Shown here: positions 1 to 12,500 of the stretch, one piece after another
How the letters are laid out: each line of letters begins with the position of its first letter
Numbering within the stretch: the first letter of the stretch is position 1
Assembly (NCBI GenBank): GCA_030077755.1
Contig: JAQJZZ010000018.1
Coordinates: 1-64,000 of the forward strand
Length of the DNA: 64,000 nucleotides
From: Filosporella fistucella
Taxonomy: Eukaryota; Ascomycota; Leotiomycetes; Helotiales
Reading direction: 5' to 3'
Program-made: the position numbers and the translations under genes
The notes under the pieces: generated by a model
Database searches by the model: none
Told to the model about the DNA's origin: nothing
What the model saw: only the letters and a program-made list of their open reading frames with translations

Positions 1-73
1 ACCCTAACCCTAACCCTAACCCTAACCCTAACCCTAACCCTAACCCTAACCCTAACCCTAACCCTAACCCTAA
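1..73. repeat. Telomere, CCCTAA repeats
   Basis: The first 73 bases are uninterrupted CCCTAA units (about 12). Their orientation, C-rich strand reading into the chromosome, is that of a left chromosome end with TTAGGG telomeres, the standard repeat of filamentous fungi. The array stops abruptly at unique AT-rich sequence. Confidence 0.98.
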
Positions 74-3000
74 TGGGCCGATTAATTAATTGCTAGCTAG
101 CTTCACGTTAATAACCGGTTTCTCCTATACTATAATTATTGCCAATGCTATTACGGCCTAACTTCTATAATCCATGCTATGCTATTAATGCTTGCTTATA
201 TGCCATGATTAACTCGGGCCCTAATCGATATAAAAATGCCCCATTAATAGCATAATGCGCTTGCGCTACCCTATGTCTATGTCCGGATTACTTATATTCT
301 ATATTAATTAAATATTTTATATATATTATTTCCCTTACCCGGCTAGGGAAATTAAACCTACCGGATTATAATATATTAAAATGTATTTAATTCTAATTCC
401 TTATTATTATCTCCTTTAGCAAATTCTTTAACTCCATCTTTAGGCTCCTTATGCTCCTTTTCCCACGTCTTGCTAGCCCATATTAACTTCCGGGTGGCAA
501 TTCTAATTGCGGTATGCCTTTATCCGGATGCCTTTAAATATACTCTTAAATGCTTTCTAGTAACGCTCCCTAACGCCTGGCTTAATTCCTCCCCGGCCCA
601 TGGTCCTTATAAATCCCTAAATAAATATTCCAACTCACGATAATTTAATGCCTAGGCAAATGGTCAAATTTATATTAAATATTAGGCTATGATTTGGCTA
701 ATATTATCTAATAAACACCATATAATATATTTTATATTTCCTCTTTTTTTCCGCGCCTTATTATATATAATTAAAAAACATATCCGACCATTTATAATAT
801 ATATATTACGTGCCGAATATATATTATTACTTACTTTAATGGATCCTAATTTAGGTCTACGTGCGGGCTGGCCTCCTAATCTAATAAATAACCATATAAT
901 GGATGGAATGGGCGGATATACCGGTAATATGCATATATATTATTAACTTTTATAAAAATTGACGTTTCTTGGTCAAATATAATATAATTTATGAATCTAC
1001 CCACTTAACTTTCTTGGTGGCGTGATTTGTCCTTAATAACCTCTATTGGCCCTCTCTTTTCCGTGCTCGCTCTAATAAAAACTTATAATCCCCGCCTACC
1101 TGGTCCTGATTTTGGGCATAATTAATAAAACTAAAATTTTGCCGCCAAAATGCTTGGCTCCATGCTATATTATTAATAATTTAACTCAAATTGATAGGGG
1201 GCACTAGGGATTTAAATGTTAATACTTTTATTAATTCCTATAATTCTTTAATTAATGCGTGACACATGCTCTAGACCTTGGCTAATATAATTAACTAGCC
1301 TAAATAATTAATCATTTATTTATTATCCGACTAATAGATATTAGATGGTAACTGGTGCGTTTTATTAAATTTCTTTCCCATAGCCAATTGCGTTAAAATA
1401 CTAGATATAGGTAAAAATGAACCCTTATATAAATGTAACTATTATAACTTATGGATTTAATTGGGCACGGAATTGATATCGGCTTTGCTATTTAATTTTA
1501 ATTCCGGCCATAGCTTATATGGGACGGCTACTTTTAATATAATTAATCAATTAATCTATAATATGCCTATTAAAATGGGCGTATAAAAAAATGCGGATCG
1601 CAATGACTAGCTTTGCTTATTAATACCTTAGATGGCTAAATAATGCATTATAGGTGAATAATATAATCTAATTCAGCTAATATCTTATATTATGATTAAT
1701 ATATATAAATATATTAATGCACTAATTAATGGTTAATCTTTTATATTATTATTTATTACTTCTTTATCTAATTTATTCCGGATTCTTTAGATATACTTCC
1801 ATTATGCATTAGTATATCTTATTCCGGTTTCTATAATCGTGGTCAAATTTTCTATTATATTTTGGAAATTATATTTAAATTATTAAAAATAATCTAATAT
1901 ATCTATTTTATTTATATGATTTTCTAATGGCGTTATACGTATTATATAATAAATGAAACATATAAAAATTCCATTATACTTATTAACGCTTTTGGCATTT
2001 TATAATAACTTAAATAGGCGCTAGTCCGCGGCTTTATTTTTGGGTAATGCCTACCACTTTAATGCGTCTTTATGGTCGGTTGCTTTTAATATGTTTAAAT
2101 AACGCTCTAAAATTCGATTTTATACACGTAATAATCGCTCTAATTACGGTTCGTCTAAGTCGGGCATACGGGTATAATAGAATATCTTAATCAAATTATA
2201 CTTGGATTGGCTTAATACCTCATTCCACTTTATATATCATAATCACGAATCCATTTTAATAATGGGCACCTCTTTTAATATCCATAATCGCCGCTCTTAG
2301 GCCTTACCCTTTTATTTTTTGATATCCTAAATAATTTAATTATTAATATCATCCTAGTCGCTCTCATTATTATTAATATTATTATTATTGCTATGGTCTA
2401 AATCATCGGTTTCTTTTCCAATATTACGTGTTATAGCTCGGCGCCTCTACCGCTCTTACTTATATTACTTGCTCTAGTTAATAATCCAATATCGGGCTCG
2501 TTAATCATTAAACCATAATTATAACTTGACTATCTTAAATAATTCTTTATTAGAAACCCTTTTCTTACTATAAATCTTATTCCCATGCTACCATATAATA
2601 TCTCGGTTCTGGCTTATATATAGGCAATCCTAATATAAATAGCCGTCTAAAATGGGAATAATAAGCTAGGGCGCTAATCCATTATTAGGCAATTATATAT
2701 TAGTATAATTATATTAAAACGGAAATGTTTAAATATATTTATTTAATTCTTTTTATAATTCGATTAGGGTTTTATGCTTATTACCCAAATGTCGGGAAAT
2801 AATAGTGGGCGAAATTGCATATTTGCACTATAAATAAATTAATATGCTAAACTTAACGTTTAACGTAATAATATAATTTAATACTTCGGGGATGGGTTAA
2901 GCTATGGCTCCTTGGCTATCTATGGTATTTTAAAATGATTCTGGGCAATGTGTAGGCGGTGATAATGGGTTTAGGGTTACTTGGGGTTAACCTATTTACG

Positions 3001-3350
3001 CTATGACTGGGCATAAATCACACTTTAATTTTACTACTATAAAAAAACCCATTCACGGTGTGAATAACGATAACTAATATTAGAGTCGGGGGCTAGAGTA
3101 GCTTTTATTTGGCTTATTATTTTCGCGGATAAAGGGAGGGGTAGGCGACCTAGGAGGAAAGTATATTTCTTTAGGCTCTAATAATAAAGCCGGATAAGGA
3201 ATTGCAGGAGGGGGAATTAAGGTCTGCTTAAGGTTTATTTAGTGGTTATTAAGACTCGGATTATTATCTACTTATAACGGCCTAAATGGTGACCCTAACC
3301 TTAGTGGACTATAGCGTCTTATTACTCGAGGGACTCGACTCTATATATTA
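74..3350. other. AT-rich subtelomere, no gene seen
   Basis: This stretch is dominated by A, T and TA-rich words and has no open frame that looks like protein. An 85-codon frame at 689-946 has TA-rich composition and no recognisable domain. TTAGGG-like and CCCTAA-like motifs near 2968-2990 and 3294-3300 could be old interstitial telomere sequence. The composition fits DNA mutated by RIP, as shown directly in the repeats just downstream. Confidence 0.7.
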
Positions 3351-4079
3351 AGTAAGCTAAATGCCTAAAGATATTAAGGATATAGGGTATCATAATTCAC
3401 CTGGTATTAAGTATTAAGTATTAGAGGTATGGATTTAGCGCTACTTGGAAGAGCTATAGTAAATGAGGAAAATGCTATTATATTTTAGCTTAGTGGCTTA
3501 GGGAATATAGCAGGAATAAAGGAGCTTGGTGGAGTAGGCTATTAGCCGCGGTTTGCGATTCTTTATCGCTACCGGTAGGTTCGCTTAATGGCTCGGCGCT
3601 TTTTCTCTCGCGGCGATAGCTTTAGTAGTATATTAACCGCTAGTAATACGGTAATAATTCAAGAGGGGCTTGGGGAAGAAATGTGGCATAAGTGGTATTT
3701 ATTTAGGGGAGAAGTAATTAATATTGGGATAAGCAGTGGTCGTGGTGGTGAGATTATTTTAAGGTAAGTAAAATTAAATATCATGTGATATTATATATTA
3801 CTAGATCGGGTAACGCTTTGCGACTAAGCTTAATATAATATTATATAATACCACGTAATAAGCCTAGGTCCTTATTAAAATGAAATTAAAGAAATTATAA
3901 TTAAGATAAAGATAAAGAATAAAGGGCATGCGATGCGCAATTAATTCCTAGCCTATTTGCATCCGATTAGCACCTAATTTGGCCCTAGATTAATTTATCT
4001 CTACCACGGTCGCCGTCAAGGATCGCGGGGGCGAGGCGTGGCCGCCTCGCTTAGCCGGCCGCCGCCCGCAATCTGGACC
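3351..4079. repeat. Direct repeat, copy 1 (RIP-marked)
   Basis: This 729-bp segment recurs at 4481-5209 at a constant offset of 1130 bp, with no indel in the parts I compared. The differences are almost all C/T or G/A, with this copy generally keeping the C or G. It ends in a GC-rich island at about 4015-4079 containing an 8-bp stem and 4-nt loop hairpin (4031-4050). No protein-coding content is visible. It is probably a fragment of a transposon or subtelomeric repeat; I cannot name the family. Confidence 0.88.
4031..4050. other. Perfect GC-rich hairpin in repeat copy 1
   Basis: Two complementary 8-mers (GCGAGGCG and CGCCTCGC) flank a 4-nt loop inside the GC island ending the direct repeat. 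The equivalent site in copy 2 (5161-5180) carries a single G-to-A change that breaks one pair. No function is known. Confidence 0.6.
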
Positions 4080-4290
4080 TTAATAGCGGTCCTAAGGACT
4101 TTTATAATAATTGTCTTAAACAATTTGCTATTATAGTTCCTAATAATTTAAGAAGAGGCTTATTGGCGAATTATAATATTAGTAGCACGCGCGGCGGCGC
4201 TAGTAATAATAGGGTTATTAATAAATATAATATTAGTGATTAAAAGGTTAATAAATTATATTCTTATCCTTAAAGGCAAAGAGTTTAAAA

Positions 4291-4481
4291 TATGAGACGT
4301 ATAAATGAAAGGCAATTTAATAAGTAAAATAAATTATATTCTAATATGAGACTAAATTCTAGCCTTTTAAAAAGCTAGAGTTAAATTATTTAAGGAATGC
4401 CTAAGGGGTTCTTATAAATTGCCAAATATAACTAAATAATTAAGGTTATATAAAATTATAATTCCAATTATATACTTAATA
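4291..4481. mobile_element. RIP-mutated LTR copy (191 bp)
   Basis: This aligns over its full 191 bp, without indels, with the solo LTR at 9352-9542. Nearly all differences are C-to-T or G-to-A in this copy, and the terminal TG/CA has become TA/TA. It lacks a clear target-site duplication: the 5 bases before and after differ. It abuts the second copy of the 729-bp direct repeat, so it may be one end of a larger, truncated element rather than a solo LTR. Confidence 0.82.
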
Positions 4482-5209
4482 ATAAGCTAAATATCTAAAG
4501 ATATTAAGGGTATAAGGTATTGCAATTTACTTAATATTAAGTATTAAGTATTAAAGATATGGATTTAGCGCCATTTAAAAGAATTATAATAAATGAAGAA
4601 AATGCTATTATATTTTAGCTTAATAGCTTAGGGAATATAATAGGAATAAAGGAGCTTGATAGAATAAGCTATTAATTATAATTTATAATTCTTTATCGCT
4701 ATTAATAAGTTCGCTTAATAGCTCGGCGCTTTTTTTCTCGCGGTAATAGCTTTAATAATATATTAATCACTAATAATATAATAATAATTAAAGAGGGGCT
4801 TAGGGAAGAAATATAGCATAAGTAATATTTATTAAGGGGAAAAATAACTAATATTAAAATAAGTAATAGTTATAATAATAAGATTATTTTAAGGTAAATA
4901 GGATTAAATATTATATAATATTATATATTATTAAATCGGGTAATACTCTATAATTAAATTAAATATAATATTATATAATATTATATAATAAGCCTAGGTC
5001 CTTATTAAAATGAAATTAGAGAAGTTATAATTAAGATAAAGGTAAGGAATAAAGGGCATGCGATACGCGATTAATTCCTAGCCTATTCGCATTTAATTAG
5101 CACCTAATTTGGCCCTCGATTAATTTATCTCTGCCACGGTCGCTATTAAGGATCGCGAGGGCGAAGCGTGGCCGCCTCGCTTAGCCGGCCGCCGCCCGTA
5201 ACCTGGACC
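4481..5209. repeat. Direct repeat, copy 2 (heavily RIP-mutated)
   Basis: This is the second copy of the 729-bp repeat (first copy 3351-4079, fixed offset 1130). It is much richer in A and T, through transitions such as CCGCGG-like words turned into TTATAA-like words. Its right border, in a GC-rich island, lies one base before the ATG of the broken gene at 5211, so the repeat appears to have cut off that gene's 5' part. Confidence 0.88.
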
Positions 5210-5210
5210 G

Positions 5211-6377
5211 ATGGAATTAGACCTTGGTCAACTCCAAGCCAGGATCACCAGACTAGAGATGGAATTAAACGAGTCCAGATCTCAATTGCAAACTTCCAAG
5301 ACTAGCAGTCTTCATATGATGGGAAGATTACTCTCAAAGGCAGTCAATCAACGTCAAGACACCAAGAAAGATCTGGAGATATATGAGATAGTTATTCGTG
5401 AGACATACCCCCTACCCGAGATACCTACACTCCCAGTCTTCGGCCTGGCGAATGCAATATACATTGCAGACGACTTTGTCGATTTACCAGGCAGACCTGC
5501 TCCAGACAACATGAGAGTGTACTTAGTTACATTGAACGATAATATTTGATATCGTATAAGTGATGACGTTGCAAGGATTAGGGCTGGAACAAACATTGCC
5601 CTTTCATGGGTCGGTACTCATATTGGTTCGATTCTAAGTTTATTCATGAGTCATGAAGAATATTTACTCCTGGATTCATACCTACAAAAGGTTTCAACCT
5701 TAGTCAAGCCAATGGGCTTTTCTAGGACTTGTCTTTTTATGATATTTGCAAGCCTCTCACATCGATCACTAGACATACCTTTAACCCCACTTTGGGCCAA
5801 TTTTCTAGCACAGTTGGTTGGAAACAGTTCATATGGAAAGTTTGATGAATGGTCTTTACTTGACAAAGTCACATTCTCATGCTTAATTTCAAGAGGTGTG
5901 GAATCTCTCTCCTTGGGAATTCTTGAACCGGATCAACCTCGACGACAAGCAATCCTCGATCCGATTAATGATTTTGTTAATCAACGATCAAGTAATTTTA
6001 TTTCCCTCTTGGAAAAGACGTCGATCCAAAAATATATGCTAGAAACCAATGACCAGTCCGAGATCCTCATAATCACTGACAAGGATTCAAGAAAGCTTGC
6101 CATCCTTCGGACAGGTTATGGTGTCAATGGATTCACGAAGAATGAGTTTATCTGGGTGAGAGATTCAAATAAAGTTACAATGAGTGCTAAAGGTCTTTAA
6201 CTCTTGTTCGACGGGCAAGCAAAGTTGTGGTTAAGACCAGAAGGAATGGATTCTATTCGGTGGTTTCCTTATGTGGAAGGTGAAGTTGATGGTTTGAAGG
6301 AGTATTTGGACCGCTGGTATGAAGATGAACTTGGTGTTGCGATTGATGAAGCTGGGTTTGAGGATATTGAAGGGTGA
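5211..6377 (+). pseudogene. Pseudogene 1 of an unrecognised three-copy family
   Basis: A single reading frame of 388 codons runs from ATG 5211 to TGA 6375 and is interrupted by two stops, TGA at 5547 and TAA at 6198. Both can be explained by one C-to-T change (CGA to TGA, CAA to TAA), as RIP or deamination produces. Residues 1-45 look like a coiled coil. Downstream are the landmarks IADDFV, DEWSLLDKVTF, LEPD, ILRTGYG and LLFDGQ, all shared with the broken copy at 13.6-15.1 kb or the minus-strand fragment at 13.3-13.66 kb. The homologous copy at 13.6 kb has extra N-terminal sequence, so this copy is probably truncated by the repeat that ends at 5209. I do not recognise the family. A TAT-to-protein function cannot be assigned. 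Confidence 0.72.
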
Positions 6378-6899
6378 TATTTATGTCCATTTTCAGTGAT
6401 AGGGTTGCAAGAGTCGAAAGTGGATGATTGGATATGAATTACATTTTTCATACGTATTTCAAAACTTTGATCTTGATGATTTGACCTTATTCTTCTTGTG
6501 GTAGTAGCAGTATTACTTGATAAAATGAACTTCAAATTGTGTAATATAATGATTGCAATAGATGTAGGAGCTGCATTTGTGAGAGTTACTGCTATATAAG
6601 ATTCTGAATACATGTTCTTTCTTGATATCTCGTACTTGGAAAAGTCTGGGATTAGTAACTTTGAAGGTGAAGACGCATTCTTCAAGTGTTTACGTTGAAG
6701 TCTTTGCGTTATATTTTTGAGGATAAAGTCTACTAGGATGATGTCCATCTCGCGCCGATAACATTCCACAATCCGGGCAGAGATATTTTATTATAAATAA
6801 TCAATCTATAGAATATAAATTCAAGCATTACACAAAATTTAAATAAGATCAAAACTCCGAAGCAGATATCAAATTGAAATGAAAGCTGTTCCCAAATCC
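6378..6899. other. Intergenic, no gene seen
   Basis: This lies between the 3' end of pseudogene 1 and the 3' end of the DUF2235 gene. A 166-codon minus frame (6269-6769) overlaps the coding end of pseudogene 1, is Ser/Thr/Asn-rich without a domain, and is treated as spurious. Confidence 0.5.
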
Positions 6900-8651
6900 T
6901 TACTCAGCCGAGATAGCCAGCCCATTGCCCTCAATCCCAAAGTTAACATCATCCAGCTCCTTCTGAAACGTTTTTGGCATTAGCACGCGCTCCAAACTGC
7001 CCAGTCCGTCATCCGTCTTGTACTTCGGAATAATGTATTGTGGTATCTCCACTATCTTGGTCTTGGTCACGTCATCCCACTTCACCCATACAAAACCCTT
7101 CTTCCCTTCTCCGAATTGATGTTCCCATCTAGTCTCTACACGGGCGTATACTTTACCGCCCGTCTTAACGGGATCTAAAGAGGGACATTTTAAACCACTG
7201 TATTTGGGAAGCCAACGGTAAGCCACGCAGGGGTGCATGAACTCGCGGGTCTCAACTCCTGACATCTCGAATCCATCGTTACCCACAGGATTAATCTCAC
7301 CGGGCTTGCGGATCACACTACCACCGGCAGCTATCCACTTCACGCCAAAAGTATCAGTGAGACTTCCTGTTGCGTAACTGGGCTCCTGTGATGCTTTCTC
7401 AGTATTCTGTGTTTTCGCGGGTGGAATTTTCTTGGACGATTTATTTTTTGGGTCGGTATTGGTTCGTTTCCCGACGGTGAGAGGAGGCAGCTTGGTGTCT
7501 GATGGAAAGATGGCATCAATGGCGCCCCGATCGAAAGTCAAGTAAGGCTTCACCAAGTCACACATCCATGCGAAGGTGATTTCATCAATATCATTTTCGT
7601 CTTTCCCCTCCCCAGTCGTTCCCCCTCCAACGTTTGCATGATATCCTGGGAACCAGCATTGGATGAGTCTGGTCTCTTTCCAAAGCTTTCCCTCTGGTGT
7701 CTCTTTTGGTATGTACCACAGCGTTGGTTGGAAGGCTCCACGGTGCTCGTCCAATGCTAGAGCATGGAATGCGTGCTTGATCTCTATATCTGAATTTAGC
7801 ATGTATGCTATTGATATTAGAGGTCAATTCAGAGATCACACTCACTCGGATCAAGACCAGTATTATGGAACTTGTATTTCTCGCTTATACCTGCCCAGTA
7901 GGTGAAGGCACTTTCAGGCAGCCCAAGACTTCCAACAGTATCCCAAACACCCACAACTTTAATTTCCACGTTCCGAACAGAGTTCGCTTCAAACATGTCC
8001 CAATTGGTGGGCCGCTCCTTTTTTTTGGCCGCCTCCTCTTCAGTTTCGTAAGGAGACTTGTAAGGCGTTTTCGCCCATTCGGTCTTGGAGAGATGTTCTG
8101 CTTCCTGCCCTTTCCGTCCCGGTTTCCTTCCCCTGTAGGCGGTATACATGTCGAAGAAGAGCTCCATACAATGAGGGTTTAAAAGACCAGCATGACAAAC
8201 AAGACCTGCAACTGCTCGAGCTGTAAAGGCACCACGGGAGAAGCCGAAGAGGAAAATGTCATCACCGGGGGAGTAGTTATTCACAAGAAAATTGTACGCG
8301 GAGCAGACATTCTCATTAAGACCAGCACCGAAGGCTCCTTTAAAGCGAAATATTAGTGTTCCAAGCTTAGGATTTAATGGTGAAGTGTAAATTACCTTGC
8401 CACATCTTATCAACCATTCCGAGATTGCCCGTGCCAACACCTGACTGGTAATAGACGATCTGAGATCGATTCTCGCCTTCATCCGGTCCGTATTCAACCA
8501 CTCCAACTTTGCTCAAAACGCGACTCATTCGTGCGACGTTGCTGGGAAGATTATTCTCTCCCTTGTCAGAGGCATACCATGTGCCATCGCAGCAGATAAT
8601 AATACGCTTTGGAACTCTTTTGTGCTCCGTCGTAGAGGTGGATGACTCCAT
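6900..8651 (-). CDS. DUF2235 alpha/beta-hydrolase-like protein
   Basis: Three exons, 8396-8651, 7846-8337 and 6900-7789, join in frame to give 545 residues. The introns are 58 and 56 nt with GT/AG ends. The start at 8651 precedes the family's N-terminal motif (KRIIICCDGTW). The protein has the DUF2235 hallmarks in order: DGTW, GAFGAGL, the nucleophile elbow GFSRGAF (Ser), GVWDTVGSLG (candidate Asp) and HALALDEHR (candidate His). In bacteria the same fold includes the Tle1 phospholipase effectors of type VI secretion. In fungi the family is common but its substrates are mostly unknown, so hydrolase activity is an inference. No signal peptide is visible. It is the only apparently intact gene in the first 16 kb. 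Confidence 0.88.
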
Positions 8652-9351
8652 GGTGATTGCGGGAGAATTATTCTTGAGACTAGTAGTGTGGGAATATAAA
8701 GTGCTCTATTAGTTTGAATAAAAGTATTTGACTTATTTCTAATTTTGGAGGAAATTCACGGATTATATACTTATATTAAATGAATCAAATCCGGATTAAT
8801 ACAACTTGAATTAATAATCGCTATATAAAAAGAAAGAATCATTTTGGGCTCTAAAGACCAACTTGAAACAAGAGGAAATATCAAATCTCTTAATTAATTG
8901 CTTTTTTTTGTCTCATTTCTTAGTCTTTGCAAATTTATGAGACTATAACCAAGATACAATAATAGTTATAAGGGAATAAAACCATGAGAGGAAATTAATT
9001 ATGCTAAACCCCCCTTTCGCATATATTAATAAAAAATGATAATTGAATTAAGGCATTTTTAAATTAAAGAAAAATCATTATAAATAAAAAGTAATTAAAG
9101 AGCATTAATTATAATAAACTTATATATTCTTTTTAATAATATTAAGCTCTTAAATAACGCATATATATATTTATATATATAAGAATAAATAATATAAATA
9201 TTAATTTTAAAAATAACTTATATTATTAATATAATATAAAAATGAAAATCTATGCATTAAGTTTATTTAATATATATAACAAGTATTAAGTATTATTAAT
9301 TTAAAGCTATTTATTTAATTTTACTTCCACTTAAATTATATATAAGCTATT
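8652..9351. other. AT-rich intergenic DNA
   Basis: Very AT-rich with runs of TA dinucleotides and no supportable open frame. It leads into the solo LTR. The first bases upstream of 8651 should hold the DUF2235 promoter, but no clear motif is seen. Confidence 0.5.
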
Positions 9352-9542
9352 TGTGAGACGTATAAATGGGAGGCAATTCAACGAGTAGAATAAGTTATAT
9401 TCCAGTACGAGACTGAACTCTGGCCTTTTGAAATGCTAGAGTTGGACTATTTAAGGGGTGCCTGAGGGGTTCCTGTGAACTGCCGAACATAACCGAATAG
9501 TCGAGGTCATGTGAAACTACAATTCCAATTATACACCTGACA
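9352..9542. mobile_element. Solo LTR with 5-bp target duplication
   Basis: This 191-bp element begins TGTGAGACG and ends CACCTGACA, the TG...CA termini of an LTR. It is flanked on both sides by the 5-bp direct repeat CTATT (9347-9351 and 9543-9547). It keeps its C and G residues while the surrounding DNA and the copy at 4291-4481 do not, so it inserted after, or escaped, RIP. No internal retrotransposon domain lies nearby, which fits LTR-LTR recombination. Confidence 0.9.
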
Positions 9543-9547
9543 CTATT

Positions 9548-12500
9548 AATTTCACTTTAAAAAATAATTAATTTATAAACTAGGATTATTTTTATTTAAT
9601 TACCCTTAAATCTTTATTAGCTTCTAGCCTTAAATAAAAGTTAATTATGCTAAATAAAAAGAAAGAATATATATTAAGATCCTTAATATATCCTAAAAGC
9701 TACTTAAGAACTTTTAAATTTTAATAGAAAGTCTAAAATATAGCCGGTAGCCACCTTAACGCCGTGGCAGCCCCCCTCCCCCTTTATCCCCTCGTCGTCT
9801 TAGTCTTCGTGTTTTATACCGATAAAAGCTTCGGTCCGGGCCGAGTCCAAGGGCGGCGGATAACACGCGACTAAATGTAATACGGCCCAACACAGCCCAA
9901 TGGCTGTGCCACTACCATTTGTTCTTTGGCGGGTGGATAGTAGAATATTAGATGAGTTGCGTCTTAGTGGTTTCCAAAAATAACAGTCCTATGCCCGGCT
10001 TATAATAAGCTGCTGTTCCAAGCCACGGGCCTGAATCCAATAGACTATAAGGTCACACAAGTTCCAGTCCAGGTACAATAAACCTGGACCACCCCTTTCT
10101 CGCCATTTTTTATTTTTATTTTTTTCGTTTTTATTTTCTTCTTTCTTTTTTCCATAGACTGAGTAAAATTCTATTCTCTATGTGTGCTCGAAAATCAAAT
10201 CGTTGAAAAACGGGTTGGATTGAAAGTATTTCCACACAACGCCATATAGTTGAAAAACGAGACGATTTGGTCGGAATCCATATGGTACTCGCTCAGGAGG
10301 ATTGGAGAGGTACACAGAGTAAGGTCTATGGTCCGATGAACGAAGCCTAAAGTCATCTTCGAGGTGGATACAGAAGTTGGTGACTTCTTCCTACCTTCGA
10401 ACGCTGGAACGTGACAGGTTTAGAGTCTCAACAAAATGAAGGATGAGAATGACAGTCGAAGGTCCGTTGGGGTCGAGACCAAATCCTGTACGTCGTACAA
10501 GCCCGAGACTCGCAATCGAAAACTTGTAGGTTTCTTCCCACCTTCTTTGCTGAGGGTGTGGAGGGTGGAACATTGTGGAGATCAGAGTGACTTGGTGGTA
10601 AGGAGGGTATAAAGGGGTTGTGTTTGCTTTCAAAACTCTACGAAGGGAAATGAATATCTCAGGAATTGTAAGCTCCGTGTATCAATTTGATTCGGCGGCT
10701 ACGTGCTGCGTGCGTGGCGGCATGGAAAGAGGCTTGTCACGTGTAGCCTGATCCAGAATAGTGACAGGATTGAAATGGGTTTGAACGAATTGATAGATGC
10801 ACAAGGATAAGGGTGGCTACTATAGATGGCAACACCGAGAAGTTTGAGGTCGCATAGATTGGGGGGGAGGCGAGAGGGGGAGAGCATTTTCAAAGGTACA
10901 ACAATCGAGAAACGAGATGTAAAGTATATTAGAGAATATAAGTATACGGCTGGAATTGAAACTCGTATTGATAAACATTAGCGTTAAATTAAGATTATCG
11001 AGTCGATAAGTATGCCAGGCCGTTTTGGCATCTTAATTTTCAGAGAATGTCTTTCAGAGAATTTCTTTCAGAGAATGTCTAGGCATTCTCTTGTTCTCTT
11101 GGTCCCAACAATTCAGGCGAGTGACAATATACCTATTCCGACGACGAAGCAGGCGTATATCCTATAATTATACATTCATGCTGAAGATGGGAACAACGAT
11201 CATATATCTTGAAGCAGTACAGTGGTGCACAACGTCTGCTTCTCTTCTTCTCCAACTAAACGTACTAGAATATATATAAACATTCCCTGACGGCTAATAC
11301 TTACTCGCAATATCAAAAATTGTCTTCCGTGAACCATTTTAATTCGGCATAATAAGAATAATGAATGGATGGTAGAGAAATAGTGAGAAGAAGAGGACTC
11401 GTCAGGATGGCGTGGTGTCGATTCAGGGAAATGGTCGCAGTGCATTCATGAGAAGCTAGATCAAAAAGCATCTTCAAGATTGAGTAGCTAGAGACTGCAA
11501 GGCCTCACCAAAGAAAGCATTCCAAGCAACCCTGACCTTCCCTGAAGAGAAAAGGCATGGAAAATTCTCGCATGTCAATCCAAACGCAGATTCTAGGAGC
11601 GGACATAATAAGATGTTGGCAGGAAAAGAAAATAGAAGATAGGATGCGGAATGGGTAAAATTGTAGCGAGGTATTGAAAGCAAACGCCAGGAACTTCAAT
11701 TTGCAATGTCCACCTTGTTGTGTTTGCGAAAACCATGCACGGATATTTTGTCCCAAGGGATAACATATAACACTCGAGACTACTGACCTCTACGTTTTAG
11801 AAATACCTGTCGACCTATAACTGTATGTATCAACCCTGTATGCCTTGGCCTCACCATGCTCTCGACTATGGTTGGTGGCCATCGTGAAATTGCTGACTCT
11901 CCGCAGGTGTTGTCAGTAGTGCATCCTGCTTGGGTAAAGATTGCTTTAGTTGCCGTCGCACTCTCGCGTTTAGTATTTCTAGTCCGAGACCTTCTCTTCA
12001 TGTGTTCTGATCCCCGATGTGTGTATATCCCACCCGAATGATATTACTAGGTGTTACTGGGTCTCCAGATTTTTGAGACGGCCAGTCCTTGTAACCTTTA
12101 AGTGATGCTAGCATTCCCAACGTGCGTCACATCTCAACCCTCCTGTGTTTCGTTTCTCCTTGCCCGTATTTTGACTTGAAAACGAAATTGTCCGGAATAG
12201 ACATATCCTGAAATAGGAAAGTCCAGGCTCCCCTTATGCCTCTAACAGGGGAAGTCTGCACCTTTATCTCCTGCATGCCTTGCGTCTTTTACCACCGCTT
12301 CTAGGCCCTGGAGCACATCTCCTCAACCTTAATCTTGGACCATAGCTCAATATCCCTCGTATACCCAGCACCCTTGCCGCTCGGTTATCCATCCACAGCT
12401 ATAAAGTTGCAACTGTATCTCTCATGTTTTCAGGACTGGTCGTGCCAGCACAGCAGACCTTAAGTCGCACGATCGCTCTTTCTCTATAGCGTATTGGGTT

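Noticed and set aside
689..946. 85-codon open frame in the subtelomere
   Set aside because: Composition is dominated by Ile, Tyr and Leu as expected of AT-rich noncoding DNA, with no domain and no introns.
6269..6769. 166-codon minus frame
   Set aside because: It overlaps the coding end of pseudogene 1 on the other strand, is low in complexity and matches nothing I know.
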